A DNA stretch of 64,000 bases, taken from positions 1 through 64,000 of the forward strand of contig CALRWV020000008.1 in NCBI GenBank assembly GCA_943371965.1, written 5' to 3'. Under the pieces are notes generated by a model, which made no database searches, had not been told where the DNA came from, and saw only the letters and a list, made by a program, of their open reading frames with translations. Shown piece after piece: positions 8,275 through 18,303 of the stretch. This stretch comes from CALRWV02 sp943371965. GTDB lineage: Bacteria; Bacteroidota; JABWAT01. Position numbers and translations under genes: made by a program. Within the stretch, counting starts at the first letter, position 1, and each line of letters begins with the position of its first letter.

Positions 8275-10002
8275 TTAAGCCCTGGAAATAAAATAATCGC
8301 CAAGAACAAGAACGTCCATATTGGTTCTCAAGTAGCAGTCCAATGCTTCTTTTGGAAGATGAACAATGGGTTCATTTTCATTGAAGGAAGTATTGAGAAG
8401 AACCGGAACACCTGTTTTTGATCTGAATGCTTCTATTAATTTCCAATAACGGTCATTTTGTTTTTTCGAAACAGATTGAAGCCTTCCACTTCCATCAACG
8501 TGGGTGACGGCAGGAATTACACTTTGCTTATCCTTTTTAACCGGGTAAACTTTTTCCATAAAAGGAACAGGATATGTTTCTTCAAAATACTCCGGCACAT
8601 ATTCTTCCAAAATTGAAGGAGCAAACGGACGGAAACTCTCTCTTCGTTTGATTTTCAAGTTTAAAATATCACGCATATCAGTTCTGCGTGGATCACCTAA
8701 AATGGAGCGATTTCCCAAAGCACGAGGGCCCCATTCCATTGCGCCCTGAAACCAACCGACAACTTTACCATCAATGATTGCATTTGCTGTTTCATTCATC
8801 AAATCAGTTTCATTCAGTTTCCTGAATTCAACATTTTCTGCTTTGAGTGTTTTTTCAATTTCTTCAGCGGTGAATGAACTTCCCAAATAAGCGTGATAAA
8901 CTTCACCAACCCTCGGATTTCCCAAAATCTGGTTCCAGACAAAATATGCCGATCCCACTGCTGTTCCTGCATCATAACCTGCCGGTGGAGAATAGACTTT
9001 TTTGAAAGGAGTATTTGCAAATATTTTCCCGTTTGCTACCGAGTTTTGTGCACATCCACCGGATATACAAACTGTATCAAGTTTTGTTTTTGAATGCAGA
9101 TTTCTGAGCATGTGGAACAGAATTTCTTCGTAGGTTCTTTGAACAGAGGCAGCAAAATCTTTATGAAATTGGGTAACAGGTTCATCTTTTTCACGTGTTT
9201 TTCCAAAAAGGTCTTCCAATTTTTTGGAGAAAATTCTTCCCATAGTAGGAATTCCATTTTCCCACACCATATCAACGCCGTCGGTATGATGTATGAAATA
9301 ATCAAGGTTCAATTCATAAAATCCATTTGAAGTTGATGAAACGACTTTCTTCAGTTCTTCAAAATATTTAGGTTCGCCGTAAGGAGCCAATCCCATTACT
9401 TTGTATTCATCACCATAATTCCAGAATCCCAAAAACTGGGTCATTGCCGAATAGAAAATTCCCATCGAATGCGGAAATTCAACATAATCATAAACTTCGA
9501 TTGTGTTTCCTTTCCCTTTTCCAGTCATGGCACTGGCAAAATCACCAAACCCATCGACAGAAATAAGTGCAGCTTCATTAAATTCAGTAACAAAAAAACT
9601 GGAAGCCAAATGTGCACGGTGATGTTCCACCTTTTGAACTTTAGCTTTTAGTGAATCAACAGTTACTCCAAATTCCTTTGCTATTGATTCTTTAATATCG
9701 CCAATTTTGGAAGCATTGTTCAAACGGTCTTTAATTGATGATAATTTCGGTAATTTGGTAAGGGAGTACATCAATTTTTTGTGAAGATGTGCAGATGGAT
9801 TGCGGCTGATACCGATATAATCAACATCCTGGATGGTCAGATTAGCTGCTTTGAGGCACAATTTAATGGATTCAATGGGAAATCCTGCCCAATGTTTTAC
9901 CCTGCGGATCCGTTCTTCTTCAATTGCAAATACAAGTTTTCCATCAACAACGATACACGCGGCAGAGTCACCGTGGTATGCATTTAAACCTAAAATAACC
10001 AT
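8275..10002 (-). CDS. NodU/CmcH/TobZ-family O-carbamoyltransferase
   Basis: This cytosolic enzyme transfers a carbamoyl group from carbamoyl phosphate to a hydroxyl of a sugar or sugar nucleotide, through a carbamoyl-adenylate in characterised relatives such as TobZ. The N-terminal ASKHA-like domain (about 1-360) starts ILGLNAYHGDSAACI, has the metal-binding HHRAHLASSF histidines near 127-136 and CISGGCAQNS. The C-terminal YrdC-like domain (about 390-570) contains GAMEWGPRALGNRSIL and FRPFAPS. The length of 575 is normal. It lies 112 bases downstream of carB, which makes its co-substrate, a telling pair. It most likely carbamoylates a sugar of the polysaccharide made here; the acceptor is unknown. 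Confidence 0.93.
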   Translation of the reverse strand: MVILGLNAYHGDSAACIVVDGKLVFAIEEERIRRVKHWAGFPIESIKLCLKAANLTIQDVDYIGISRNPSAHLHKKLMYSLTKLPKLSSIKDRLNNASKIGDIKESIAKEFGVTVDSLKAKVQKVEHHRAHLASSFFVTEFNEAALISVDGFGDFASAMTGKGKGNTIEVYDYVEFPHSMGIFYSAMTQFLGFWNYGDEYKVMGLAPYGEPKYFEELKKVVSSTSNGFYELNLDYFIHHTDGVDMVWENGIPTMGRIFSKKLEDLFGKTREKDEPVTQFHKDFAASVQRTYEEILFHMLRNLHSKTKLDTVCISGGCAQNSVANGKIFANTPFKKVYSPPAGYDAGTAVGSAYFVWNQILGNPRVGEVYHAYLGSSFTAEEIEKTLKAENVEFRKLNETDLMNETANAIIDGKVVGWFQGAMEWGPRALGNRSILGDPRRTDMRDILNLKIKRRESFRPFAPSILEEYVPEYFEETYPVPFMEKVYPVKKDKQSVIPAVTHVDGSGRLQSVSKKQNDRYWKLIEAFRSKTGVPVLLNTSFNENEPIVHLPKEALDCYLRTNMDVLVLGDYFISRA

Positions 10003-10114
10003 GAAATTTCCTGAAAATTAAAAGACTGCAAATATTCGTTTTTTAAGGGATTAAAGCAATTTAAAGGGAGACAGAGATTGCAAATCAGCTACATTGTTGA
10101 CAGCAAACACAGAA

Positions 10115-13100
10115 CTATGCTTCCGAAGAACCGGAAATTTTGTAATATTCCTGAATCGGTTTTACTGTAAATATTTCGTTTTGCTTTGCATATAAAGCAA
10201 CTAAAAACATATTGGCTGAAGTAACAGTTGTTAAATATTGTATTTTGGCTTTTGTAGCTGCTTCGTGAAGAATGTATAAATCTGTTCTCGCTTCCGGGCT
10301 TGGTCCGGGAATATTGATCACAGCTCCAATTTCTTTATTCATAACAGAATCAATCACGTTCGGACGCTGTTCATCAACTTTGTAGCACAATTCAGATTCA
10401 ATTCCATTTTCTGTTAAAAAATGATGCGTTCCGCTGGTGGCAACAATTTTGTACCCTATTTCATTGATGAAAGTGGCAAAATTCAACAGCTCTTTTTTAG
10501 AATCATCATGTACCGATAAAAATATTTTTTGATTAACAGTTGGAATTGGACGGTATGTTGCTTCAAAAGCTTTAACCAAAGCGGAACCAAGAGTATCTGA
10601 AATTCCCATAACTTCACCGGTTGATTTCATCTCAGGTCCCAAACTTCCCGGGCTTCCCAATTTATCAAAAGGAAAAACAACAGCTTTTACCGCAAAATGA
10701 CCGGGAATTGGGATTTCATTTGGAAAAACTTCTGCAAGTGTTTTTCCTGCTAAAATCCTAGCCGCCAAATTTGCAAACGGCATCCCTACTGCTTTTGAAA
10801 TAAAGGGGATGGTTCGTGATGCTCTCGGGTTCAGTTCAAGCAGATAAAATTCTCCATCCTTCAATGCCCACTGAAGATTTGACAATCCAACGATTCCAAT
10901 TGCCTTCACCAATCTCAACGTTTCCTGAACTAAATAATTATGCTGTTCCTGATCAAGATCATAGGCAGGAAAAACAGCAGTAGAATCACCCGAGTGAATG
11001 CCGGTTTCTTCGATCTGCTGCAAAACTCCAACAATCTTTGCATCAGTTCCATCAGAAATAACATCAACATCAAACTCAATGGCATCATTCAAAAAACGAT
11101 CAACAAAAATCGGGTGTTCATTGTCAGCCAACCACAGATTTTGGGTAAGAAGTTTTTTTACATCTGAAGTTGAATAAACAATGCGCATTCCCTGACCACC
11201 CAACACATAACTGGGTCGGATTAAAACAGGAAAACCCAACCGTTCGGATATTTCAAGCAGTTCATCTTTTGATGAAGCAATGGCATAACTTGGAGCTTTG
11301 ATTCCCAGTTCATTCAGTTTCTGTGCAAAACGGTCACGGTCCTCAGCCAAATCTATAATTTCGTATGAAGTTCCAAAAATCCTGATCCCCTTTTCATGCA
11401 GAAACTTTGCCAGTTTGATTGGAGTTTGTCCGCCAAACTGAAGCACAACTCCATCAGGCTGCAATTCCTGAACTGCAAATAATACATCCTGCTCTGTTAT
11501 CGGGTCAAAAATCAGAATATCGGAAACATCATAATCGGTTGAAACTGTTTCCGGATTTGAATTGTACATGATAACTTCAAATCCCTCTTCCTGAAATCCC
11601 TGAATTGCATGAACACAGCAGTAATCAAATTCAATTCCCTGTCCGATTCTGTTAGGTCCCGAACCGATAATCATAACCCGTTTTTTCGTTTTCGGTTTGA
11701 TTTCCGATTTCTCTCCAAGAGTAGAATAATAGTATGGAGTGAAAGCTTCAAACTCAGCAGAACAGGTATCAACCGGCGCAAAGACCTTTTTCATTCTGTT
11801 AGGCCTGGAGTCATCTTTTTTTACTATATTTTCAATTGCTGTCAGAAACCACATATCAATTTTAGTGATTTCCTGAAGCGATTTAAGATCTGTCCCATTT
11901 CTGATTGCAGCATAAAGGTAAAAGATGCGTTCAGGATTTGGTCTGAATAGTTTTTCCTTGCTCTCTTCCGGATTTTTTTTCCAGATGGCATCAATCCCGC
12001 TCATTCCGTTTTCCAAACTGCGGCAGGCTTTTTCAAGTGATTCTTCAAATGTTTTACCGATGGCCATGATTTCGCCAACAGCTTTCATTTGAATTCCAAG
12101 ATCAGTTCCCGCCTGAGGAAATTTGTCAAAATTAAATCTTGGGATTTTTGTTACCACATAATCAATAGAAGGTTCGAAACTTGCCGGAGTAACTTTGGTA
12201 ATGTCATTCAAAATCTGATCCAACGTCATTCCGACTGCTACTTGTGCGGCAATTTTTGCAATTGGAAATCCTGTTGCCTTTGATGCGAGTGCGGAACTTC
12301 TGCTGACTCTAGGATTCATTTCAATCACAATCATTCTTCCATCGAGTGGGTTGATTGCATATTGAATATTTGCACCACCGGTTTCAACACCGATTGCATT
12401 CGATATTTTTTCTGAAGCATCACGCATGATCTGATATTGTTTGTCAGTAAGCGTCTGTGCTGGAGCAACAGTAATGGAATCACCGGTATGAACACCAACA
12501 GGATCAAAATTTTCAATCGAACATACAACCAAAAAATTTCCGGCTTTGTCGCGCATAATTTCCAGTTCAAATTCTTTCCAGCCAATAATGGATTCTTCGA
12601 TCAAAACTTCACTGATGGGGCTGGCTTCCAGTGCATTTTGTGAAAGTGAAATAAATTCCTGGTGATTGTATGCAATTGAAGCACCCGTTCCACCCATTGT
12701 AAAACTTGGACGCAAAATCAGAGGATATGAACCGATACTTTTTTCCAGCTCAAAAGCTTCAGGCAATGTATGCGCAAATCCACCTTTACAAACATCATAA
12801 CCGCATTTGAGAACAATTTCCTTAAACAGTTCACGGTTCTCTGCTTTTTGAATTGTGTCAAGTTTCGCTCCAAGAAGTTCAACATTATATTTTTCCAAAA
12901 CCCCAGCTTCAGAAAGCTGGACTGCCAGGTTCAAAGCAGTTTGACCGCCAAGTGTGGGAATTAAAGCATCCGGCCGTTCCTGTTCAATAATTTTTGTTAG
13001 GGTTTCCAGATTCAAAGGTTCAATATATGTACGGTCTGCCAATTCTGGATCAGTCATAATTGTGGCTGGGTTTGAATTCACCAAAATGGTTTTATATCCC

Positions 13101-13201
13101 ATTTTCTTCAGCACTTTTACCGCCTGTGACCCGGAATAATCAAATTCACAAGCCTGACCAATTACAATGGGACCGGATCCAATAATGAGAAGAGATTTCA
13201 T
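10115..13201 (-). CDS. carB: Carbamoyl-phosphate synthase large subunit, shortened middle domain
   Basis: The 1028-residue protein makes carbamoyl phosphate from ammonia, bicarbonate and two ATP. Both ATP-grasp halves are present: the first opens IGSGPIVIGQACEFDYSG (7-24), with PSFTMGGTG near 165-173 and EMNPRVSRSSALASKATGFP at 294-313. The second opens IIGSGPNRIGQGIEFDYCC near 511. A C-terminal MGS-like allosteric domain follows (about 895-1020). Compared with E. coli CarB (1073 residues, from memory) about 45 residues are missing after IENIV at 457-460, in the helical oligomerisation domain. No carA is in the window. Its ATG abuts the stop of the AT3 gene. The adjacent carbamoyltransferase suggests local supply for polysaccharide carbamoylation, but it could also be the only carB of the genome. 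Confidence 0.95.
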   Translation of the reverse strand: MKSLLIIGSGPIVIGQACEFDYSGSQAVKVLKKMGYKTILVNSNPATIMTDPELADRTYIEPLNLETLTKIIEQERPDALIPTLGGQTALNLAVQLSEAGVLEKYNVELLGAKLDTIQKAENRELFKEIVLKCGYDVCKGGFAHTLPEAFELEKSIGSYPLILRPSFTMGGTGASIAYNHQEFISLSQNALEASPISEVLIEESIIGWKEFELEIMRDKAGNFLVVCSIENFDPVGVHTGDSITVAPAQTLTDKQYQIMRDASEKISNAIGVETGGANIQYAINPLDGRMIVIEMNPRVSRSSALASKATGFPIAKIAAQVAVGMTLDQILNDITKVTPASFEPSIDYVVTKIPRFNFDKFPQAGTDLGIQMKAVGEIMAIGKTFEESLEKACRSLENGMSGIDAIWKKNPEESKEKLFRPNPERIFYLYAAIRNGTDLKSLQEITKIDMWFLTAIENIVKKDDSRPNRMKKVFAPVDTCSAEFEAFTPYYYSTLGEKSEIKPKTKKRVMIIGSGPNRIGQGIEFDYCCVHAIQGFQEEGFEVIMYNSNPETVSTDYDVSDILIFDPITEQDVLFAVQELQPDGVVLQFGGQTPIKLAKFLHEKGIRIFGTSYEIIDLAEDRDRFAQKLNELGIKAPSYAIASSKDELLEISERLGFPVLIRPSYVLGGQGMRIVYSTSDVKKLLTQNLWLADNEHPIFVDRFLNDAIEFDVDVISDGTDAKIVGVLQQIEETGIHSGDSTAVFPAYDLDQEQHNYLVQETLRLVKAIGIVGLSNLQWALKDGEFYLLELNPRASRTIPFISKAVGMPFANLAARILAGKTLAEVFPNEIPIPGHFAVKAVVFPFDKLGSPGSLGPEMKSTGEVMGISDTLGSALVKAFEATYRPIPTVNQKIFLSVHDDSKKELLNFATFINEIGYKIVATSGTHHFLTENGIESELCYKVDEQRPNVIDSVMNKEIGAVINIPGPSPEARTDLYILHEAATKAKIQYLTTVTSANMFLVALYAKQNEIFTVKPIQEYYKISGSSEA

Positions 13202-14344
13202 TTAATTTATTGTGGACTTTCTGGTAATAAATGGTTTTTCAACAAGGAAATGCGAGAAATAACCCAACAACATAGTTGCAGTAATTCCCAACAGTACAAA
13301 ACCAAAATGATCAGGCAAAAAGCCTTGTTGATTTCTTGACATTAACCAACCGGAAATAAAAACCAGAATTGGAAAATGAATCACATAAAGAGTATAACTC
13401 ATATCACCCAACCATTTCAATTTGGTGATCAAAACAACAAGAATATTTTCATTTTTCAATAAAAACAAACTTGAAATCAAACCTGAAAAACCGATAGCCC
13501 AATACAAATCAGAAAAGCCCGGGTTAATATCGATAACAGGCAAAATCAAAAGTAACAAAACAAATGGGCTGGTATAAGCAAATCCCAATTTTATTCTACC
13601 TGTATAAATATCTGCAAGCAAACATCCCAACCACCAAGAGAGCATAGCAGTGAAGACATCATCCAGTAGAAACAACCATGTTGGCCAAACAAAGAAAAAG
13701 GATAAAAAAAACAACATAACCATTATTATTGTTGCGAGTATCCATGAACGTTTTGTAAAATAAAAAAATAATGGATATATCATGTAAAACCACCATTCAA
13801 ATTTCAATGACCAAAGCGGTCCATTGGAACCAAAAATTGAGGTATATGAATTCATGAGAAAAAGCAGATTTCCAATTAAAGTTTTGAAATCAAGGAAATG
13901 ATTAATGTTGTTATTAATGAGAAAATAATTTGTTGAATGTGAATATATTCCAAAACCTGCATTCGAACCGATGGTATCAAAAATAAAAGTTATCAGTAAT
14001 GCAAATAGTAGTGGCGGATACAATCTTTTAGCTCTTCTTTTTATGAAATCAAACCAATCAAAGCGTGTATTTTCTGAATCCAGATTAATTTTTTTAGAAT
14101 ATCTTAAATGAATTACAAAACCGGATAATACAAAGAACAGCAAAACCGCTTCATGTCCGAATTTGAAAAATGAAAAAAAATAAACAAGAGATTTTTCAAC
14201 GATATTATAAGTTTCAGGATGTTTTAAATATCCTTCTGAATATCCTTCCCAAAGCAACCATCTGGCATGACCAACCATAACATAAAATGCAGCCAAGCCA
14301 CGAAGTCCATCCAATATTTTGAGATCAATGGTTTTCATTTTCAT
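13202..14344 (-). CDS. AT3 (OafA-type) membrane acyltransferase 1
   Basis: A 380-residue integral membrane protein of the acyltransferase 3 family, which transfers acyl (often acetyl) groups to sugar hydroxyls on or across the inner membrane. The N-terminal signature LDGLRGLAAFYVMVGH holds the conserved RG and the catalytic-type histidine near residue 26, and FFVLSGFVIH is the conserved early membrane segment. About ten hydrophobic segments follow. There is no fused SGNH domain. It is immediately followed by carB without a spacer and preceded by another AT3 gene 9 bases away. Modified sugar and acyl donor are unknown. Confidence 0.88.
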   Translation of the reverse strand: MKMKTIDLKILDGLRGLAAFYVMVGHARWLLWEGYSEGYLKHPETYNIVEKSLVYFFSFFKFGHEAVLLFFVLSGFVIHLRYSKKINLDSENTRFDWFDFIKRRAKRLYPPLLFALLITFIFDTIGSNAGFGIYSHSTNYFLINNNINHFLDFKTLIGNLLFLMNSYTSIFGSNGPLWSLKFEWWFYMIYPLFFYFTKRSWILATIIMVMLFFLSFFFVWPTWLFLLDDVFTAMLSWWLGCLLADIYTGRIKLGFAYTSPFVLLLLILPVIDINPGFSDLYWAIGFSGLISSLFLLKNENILVVLITKLKWLGDMSYTLYVIHFPILVFISGWLMSRNQQGFLPDHFGFVLLGITATMLLGYFSHFLVEKPFITRKSTIN

Positions 14345-14353
14345 TCTTTACTT

Positions 14354-15406
14354 TTAATTCCAGTCTTTAGGTACCAGTTTATCCCTTAATTTAAGTGCCT
14401 GTTTCTCAACAAGGAGATAGAAAATATAACCTGTCGTAAAAATCAATGCCAGACTAACAAACCAAGTTGTCATATTGTTTAATGACAAAATCTGCCCGAT
14501 TTTTTTACCTAAATGGATAACAAGTGCATGTGTCAGGTAAATGCTGTACGATGACAATGCAATTTTTTTGATGATAAAGGAGCCAGCAAACATAAAAGGC
14601 TTTTCAGAATTTGACGATGACAGAATTAAAATAAAAAACAAAACAGCTAAAATTGTAAACCCGAAATAATACATTATTTCAGTTGAAATAAATGGTACCG
14701 AAAATAAAAATGCCAAAGTTATCAGTAAAAAATAATTTGACCGTTTTCCTGTTATTACTGCAACCGAAGTGTGATTAATTGAAAGATATGAAGCAAAAAC
14801 ACCAAGAATTAATCCTTCAAATCTGAAATGTGTCGCGGTCATATAATATCCAAATTCGGACACTTGCTCATAGTCAACCGTGAGACAACGCAATAACAGG
14901 GGAATGATTGCAATCAATGACAATGAAATCAGAATTGCCGATTCTTTCTTTTGATGGAGAAACAATAAAACGAATGGAAGTATCAGGTAAAAGTGTTCTT
15001 CGATGCACAAAGACCAGCTTACCAGAAAAAATGGAATCTCAGTGTAATAATTCTGAAGGAAAAAAATAAAACCAAAATCAAATTTTTCACCTCTCGCCAT
15101 CAATACTGCCAGATATGAAAACATTAAAGCTATCAAATAGGGTGGTACTGTTCTTAAAACCCTGCGTAATATAAATCTTTTCTTTTTGACATTCCCGGTT
15201 TTCTTCAATTCGTTCCAATATAACCCACCAATAAGATATCCACTTAGTACAAAAAATAAGTCAACGCCATACTGCCCAACTTTTGTATAAGTGTTAATTG
15301 AATATCCGGTGAAATCCATCTGAACAGAATGATAAATGACAACAAGTAAAATGGCACCGGCTCTCATCAGGTCAAGGTTTTGAATTCTATTTTTTTCTCT
15401 TTCCAT
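14354..15406 (-). CDS. AT3 (OafA-type) membrane acyltransferase 2
   Basis: This second AT3 protein (350 residues) has the signature NLDLMRAGAILLVVIYHS near its N-terminus, where the histidine sits in the first membrane helix, followed by DLFFVLSGYLIGG. The WSLCIEEHFYLILP segment near the middle is also conserved in the family. It is clearly different from the neighbour at 13202-14344, so the two are probably not a recent duplication and may acylate different positions. It starts 4 bases after the GT2 stop. The partner SGNH esterase-type domain seen in some OafA proteins is absent. Confidence 0.88.
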   Translation of the reverse strand: MEREKNRIQNLDLMRAGAILLVVIYHSVQMDFTGYSINTYTKVGQYGVDLFFVLSGYLIGGLYWNELKKTGNVKKKRFILRRVLRTVPPYLIALMFSYLAVLMARGEKFDFGFIFFLQNYYTEIPFFLVSWSLCIEEHFYLILPFVLLFLHQKKESAILISLSLIAIIPLLLRCLTVDYEQVSEFGYYMTATHFRFEGLILGVFASYLSINHTSVAVITGKRSNYFLLITLAFLFSVPFISTEIMYYFGFTILAVLFFILILSSSNSEKPFMFAGSFIIKKIALSSYSIYLTHALVIHLGKKIGQILSLNNMTTWFVSLALIFTTGYIFYLLVEKQALKLRDKLVPKDWN

Positions 15407-15410
15407 AAAA

Positions 15411-16280
15411 TCAATTCTCTTTACTGATGAATGTATTATTCTTCAGTTCATCAATTTTTATATCCACTACCAGTCTGAACCAGAATCCCTGAAGAAAATG
15501 AAAAATCCAACCGGCTTTTCCATCAAGAAACCCCAATTGAAATATGAACCGGTATATGAAATATATCATCGGCCTGACGAACAGAGGAAGTTTCCACCAT
15601 ACATTTTTCAAAAATGCAATTCTCTCATCAGGACTGCCAAAAAACTTGGGGTGAACAGATTGAAAACGGATTGATTTCATTCTTTCAATTTCTTCATGTG
15701 CTACAAGATCACTGTATCTGTTATGCTTTGCAATCCAAAAAGATATCAGGTTTTCCTTCAGGTTCTCTTCAATCAGATATCCGGTCTTCCAAACTTCTGT
15801 CTTTCCCTTAACAAGAAATCTGTGATCCATATTTTCATTGAGATCAGAGTGGCCTTTACCTGTTCTGAACATTTTAAGAAGGTATTTCGGAAAATAACCT
15901 CCGTGACGAATCCATTTTCCTTTAAAGAAATTTTTCCTGTTGAAATAAATTCCATCAATGTTTTCCGGGATCGATTTATCTGAGAAGTTTTCAAGATGAT
16001 TAAAAAGATCGTCAGTAACAATATGATCAGAATCCAAACCAATAATCCACGGAGTTGTGACTTTACAGTGACGCAATGCAAAATCCCATTGCTTTGGATG
16101 ATTCTCAAAAGGGTTATACAGAATTTCAGCATTGAATGACTTGGCAATTTCAATGGTTGAGTCTGTACTTCCCGAGTCAAGAATATAAAGTGGAGCATTT
16201 AAATTTCTGATTGAATTTAAAAGACGCGGCAAATGAATTTCTTCATTATAAGTCAGAATGATAAAGGAAAATTCAGTCAT
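15411..16280 (-). CDS. GT2 glycosyltransferase (WaaE/KdtX-like)
   Basis: A 289-residue GT-A enzyme. The N-terminal FIILTYNEEIHLPRLL and LDSGSTDSTIEIA form the nucleotide-binding part, and GLDSDHI near residues 82-88 supplies the metal-binding DxD. The short length, TYNEE start and C-terminal amphipathic region resemble WaaE/KdtX-type transferases. It shares 8 bases with the upstream GT4 gene, so the two are translated together. The donor sugar is not predictable. Confidence 0.85.
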   Translation of the reverse strand: MTEFSFIILTYNEEIHLPRLLNSIRNLNAPLYILDSGSTDSTIEIAKSFNAEILYNPFENHPKQWDFALRHCKVTTPWIIGLDSDHIVTDDLFNHLENFSDKSIPENIDGIYFNRKNFFKGKWIRHGGYFPKYLLKMFRTGKGHSDLNENMDHRFLVKGKTEVWKTGYLIEENLKENLISFWIAKHNRYSDLVAHEEIERMKSIRFQSVHPKFFGSPDERIAFLKNVWWKLPLFVRPMIYFIYRFIFQLGFLDGKAGWIFHFLQGFWFRLVVDIKIDELKNNTFISKEN

Positions 16281-17406
16281 TTTTTTTCACAGTGCTGTAA
16301 AAATTAATATATGATTTTGTAAGTTCTTTTGAATAAAAATCCTTGTTGGTTTTTGAGGGAGCATGGGCAGCAACAAATTCGCTTTTTTCATGATCATTAA
16401 GAATAGAATAAAAGTTACCTCCAATGATTTCCTCATTAAGTGTAAGTACCCATCCAAAGTTATTTTCTGAAACATAATCATTCAACCCAACCTGATCTGA
16501 AATAATTACCGGAGTTCCAACTGAAAGAGATTCGACAACCACATTTGCAAAGTTTTCATTTTGAGAAAGAAGAATAAAATAATCCGCATTTTTAAGGTAT
16601 TCGAATTTATCTGATCCTGAAATAGAACCAAGCCATAAAATATTGGAATGAATGTTAAGTGATTCCGATAAATTTTTCAGATCTGCAATATAAGTCTGAT
16701 CTCCATCTCCGATTATTTTCAGTTCCCAGGGAATTGTAAGTTTGGAAAGGGTTTTAAAAGTAAGTTCAAGTCCCTTTTTCTCATGAATCCGTGAAAGAAA
16801 TACAAAACTTTTTAATGGATTGTTTTTAATAACTCTATTTTGAATTTCTCCAACTTTGACAAAGTTGGGAAGTACCACAGTTGAGACCGGTGACACTATT
16901 TTCAGGCATTCCATTTTTTCCATATTGCTTGTCAGATGCAAAATTGTTTTTGAAACCAGGAATTTTCCCATCCATTTGTGGAAATAAATTCTTGCAGAAG
17001 ATTTCGAAAATGTAAAAGGGCTCAACATTCCTCTTGGTGATAATACTGGAGTAACCCCACGCATCCAGCAAATCAATACTGAGAAAACAGTTACCAGATT
17101 CCACCATGAATGAATATGAACCGCATCATAATTTTTGCACTGAAGAAAAACCCGAAACAATAATCCAATCGAAAAATGTGTATGGTCTTTTGTCTGTCTG
17201 GAAAAGTATGTTACACCAACACCACTTACCATGATTTTTTCTGCTGAAGGAACATCCAATTCGACTTCACCATTTGCAGTTGTTGTAAAAACATCGATAT
17301 AAATATTTTCACGAACCAACGCTTCACACAATTCAGAAATTGAACGGGTTGGACCTCCATAAATATAAGCAGGTTTGTAAGAGGGCGTAATGTGAAGAAT
17401 TTTCAT
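16273..17406 (-). CDS. GT4 glycosyltransferase
   Basis: A 377-residue GT-B protein. It begins ILHITPSYKPAYIYGGPTRS, the glycine-rich loop of the acceptor domain. HSWWN and SPRGMLSPF in the middle are typical of GT4 enzymes of exopolysaccharide loci. The donor domain begins near residue 200 (FVFLSRIHEKKGL) and has the E-x7-E motif as ENFANVVVE, followed by SVGTPVIIS. The ATG directly abuts the FkbM gene stop, and the 3' end overlaps the GT2 gene. Donor and acceptor are unknown. Confidence 0.88.
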   Translation of the reverse strand: MKILHITPSYKPAYIYGGPTRSISELCEALVRENIYIDVFTTTANGEVELDVPSAEKIMVSGVGVTYFSRQTKDHTHFSIGLLFRVFLQCKNYDAVHIHSWWNLVTVFSVLICWMRGVTPVLSPRGMLSPFTFSKSSARIYFHKWMGKFLVSKTILHLTSNMEKMECLKIVSPVSTVVLPNFVKVGEIQNRVIKNNPLKSFVFLSRIHEKKGLELTFKTLSKLTIPWELKIIGDGDQTYIADLKNLSESLNIHSNILWLGSISGSDKFEYLKNADYFILLSQNENFANVVVESLSVGTPVIISDQVGLNDYVSENNFGWVLTLNEEIIGGNFYSILNDHEKSEFVAAHAPSKTNKDFYSKELTKSYINFYSTVKKND

Positions 17407-18303
17407 TTACTCCTTCACGAACTTTTCCAGAAAGAAAAGTTTGTCATCAGGAATCAGCAGTATATTTCCCTGGGCTATCTTATTCTTTATTCTTGTTAAT
17501 TTAATACGTTGGATTTCAAATAGAAAAAATTTAGCGACAAGATCCAACTGATAAATTTTGTAATCTGTTGAGAGCAAACCCATAATCTCATCTGCATTTT
17601 CAAGATTTGATTCTTTGGCACTCAAGTATTCCATCATAATAATCGGCCGGTTTTTTTTGATTGTTTGCGCCAAACCCATTAATGCATATTTCTCAAACCC
17701 TTCAATATCTATTTTAATAAAATCCAGTTTGACAATTGAATTTAAATTCACATAATCATCACCTTTTTTTATTTCCAATATTAAACTTTTATCGGCTGCG
17801 ATCTGTCCTTTCACAAAGGAACCTATTCCCTGATTATTTTCAGGAGGTACATAAAACTCAAGACTTTCATTCCTTTCACCAAGTCCAAATTCATTTAATT
17901 TGATATTTTTCAAGTTGTTGGTTTTAATCTTTTCTTTTAATCTTTTAAATGCAACTTCATAAGGTTCAAAGCTGTGAATCTCATTTGAAAATTTTGATAA
18001 AAAGAGCGAATGGTGACCAATATTCGCCCCGATGTCAAATACAAGAGGTTTTTCGATTTTAGTGAGAAGGTATTCCATAAACTTTAATTCACCTTTTTCA
18101 TAGCACCCATAATAATAGGTAGACCAGTCAATGTACGAATGGAAATTTCCCTCATACTTGAAACCATAAAAATCGGTTGTAAACTCTTCAAATAAACAGG
18201 TATCAGGGTCATGAAAATGACGCAATACCCTGTCTCTTATTCCAAACCTGATCCAAGATTGTCTTACAAAATATTTCAGCAGAATTCTAATTATTTGGTT
18301 CAT
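17407..18303 (-). CDS. FkbM-family SAM-dependent methyltransferase
   Basis: A 298-residue class I methyltransferase of the FkbM type, which puts methyl groups on sugar or other hydroxyls in polysaccharide and natural-product clusters. The SAM-binding motif is VFDIGANIGHHSLFLSK near residues 93-109, IHSFEPYEVAFKRLKE follows, and LDFIKIDIEGFEKYALMG near 198-215 is the diagnostic FkbM motif. It overlaps the upstream AsnB-like gene by ATGA and abuts the GT4 gene downstream. It is the only clear methyltransferase in the window, so it is the best candidate for O-methylating a residue or capping a chain end. Confidence 0.9.
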   Translation of the reverse strand: MNQIIRILLKYFVRQSWIRFGIRDRVLRHFHDPDTCLFEEFTTDFYGFKYEGNFHSYIDWSTYYYGCYEKGELKFMEYLLTKIEKPLVFDIGANIGHHSLFLSKFSNEIHSFEPYEVAFKRLKEKIKTNNLKNIKLNEFGLGERNESLEFYVPPENNQGIGSFVKGQIAADKSLILEIKKGDDYVNLNSIVKLDFIKIDIEGFEKYALMGLAQTIKKNRPIIMMEYLSAKESNLENADEIMGLLSTDYKIYQLDLVAKFFLFEIQRIKLTRIKNKIAQGNILLIPDDKLFFLEKFVKE

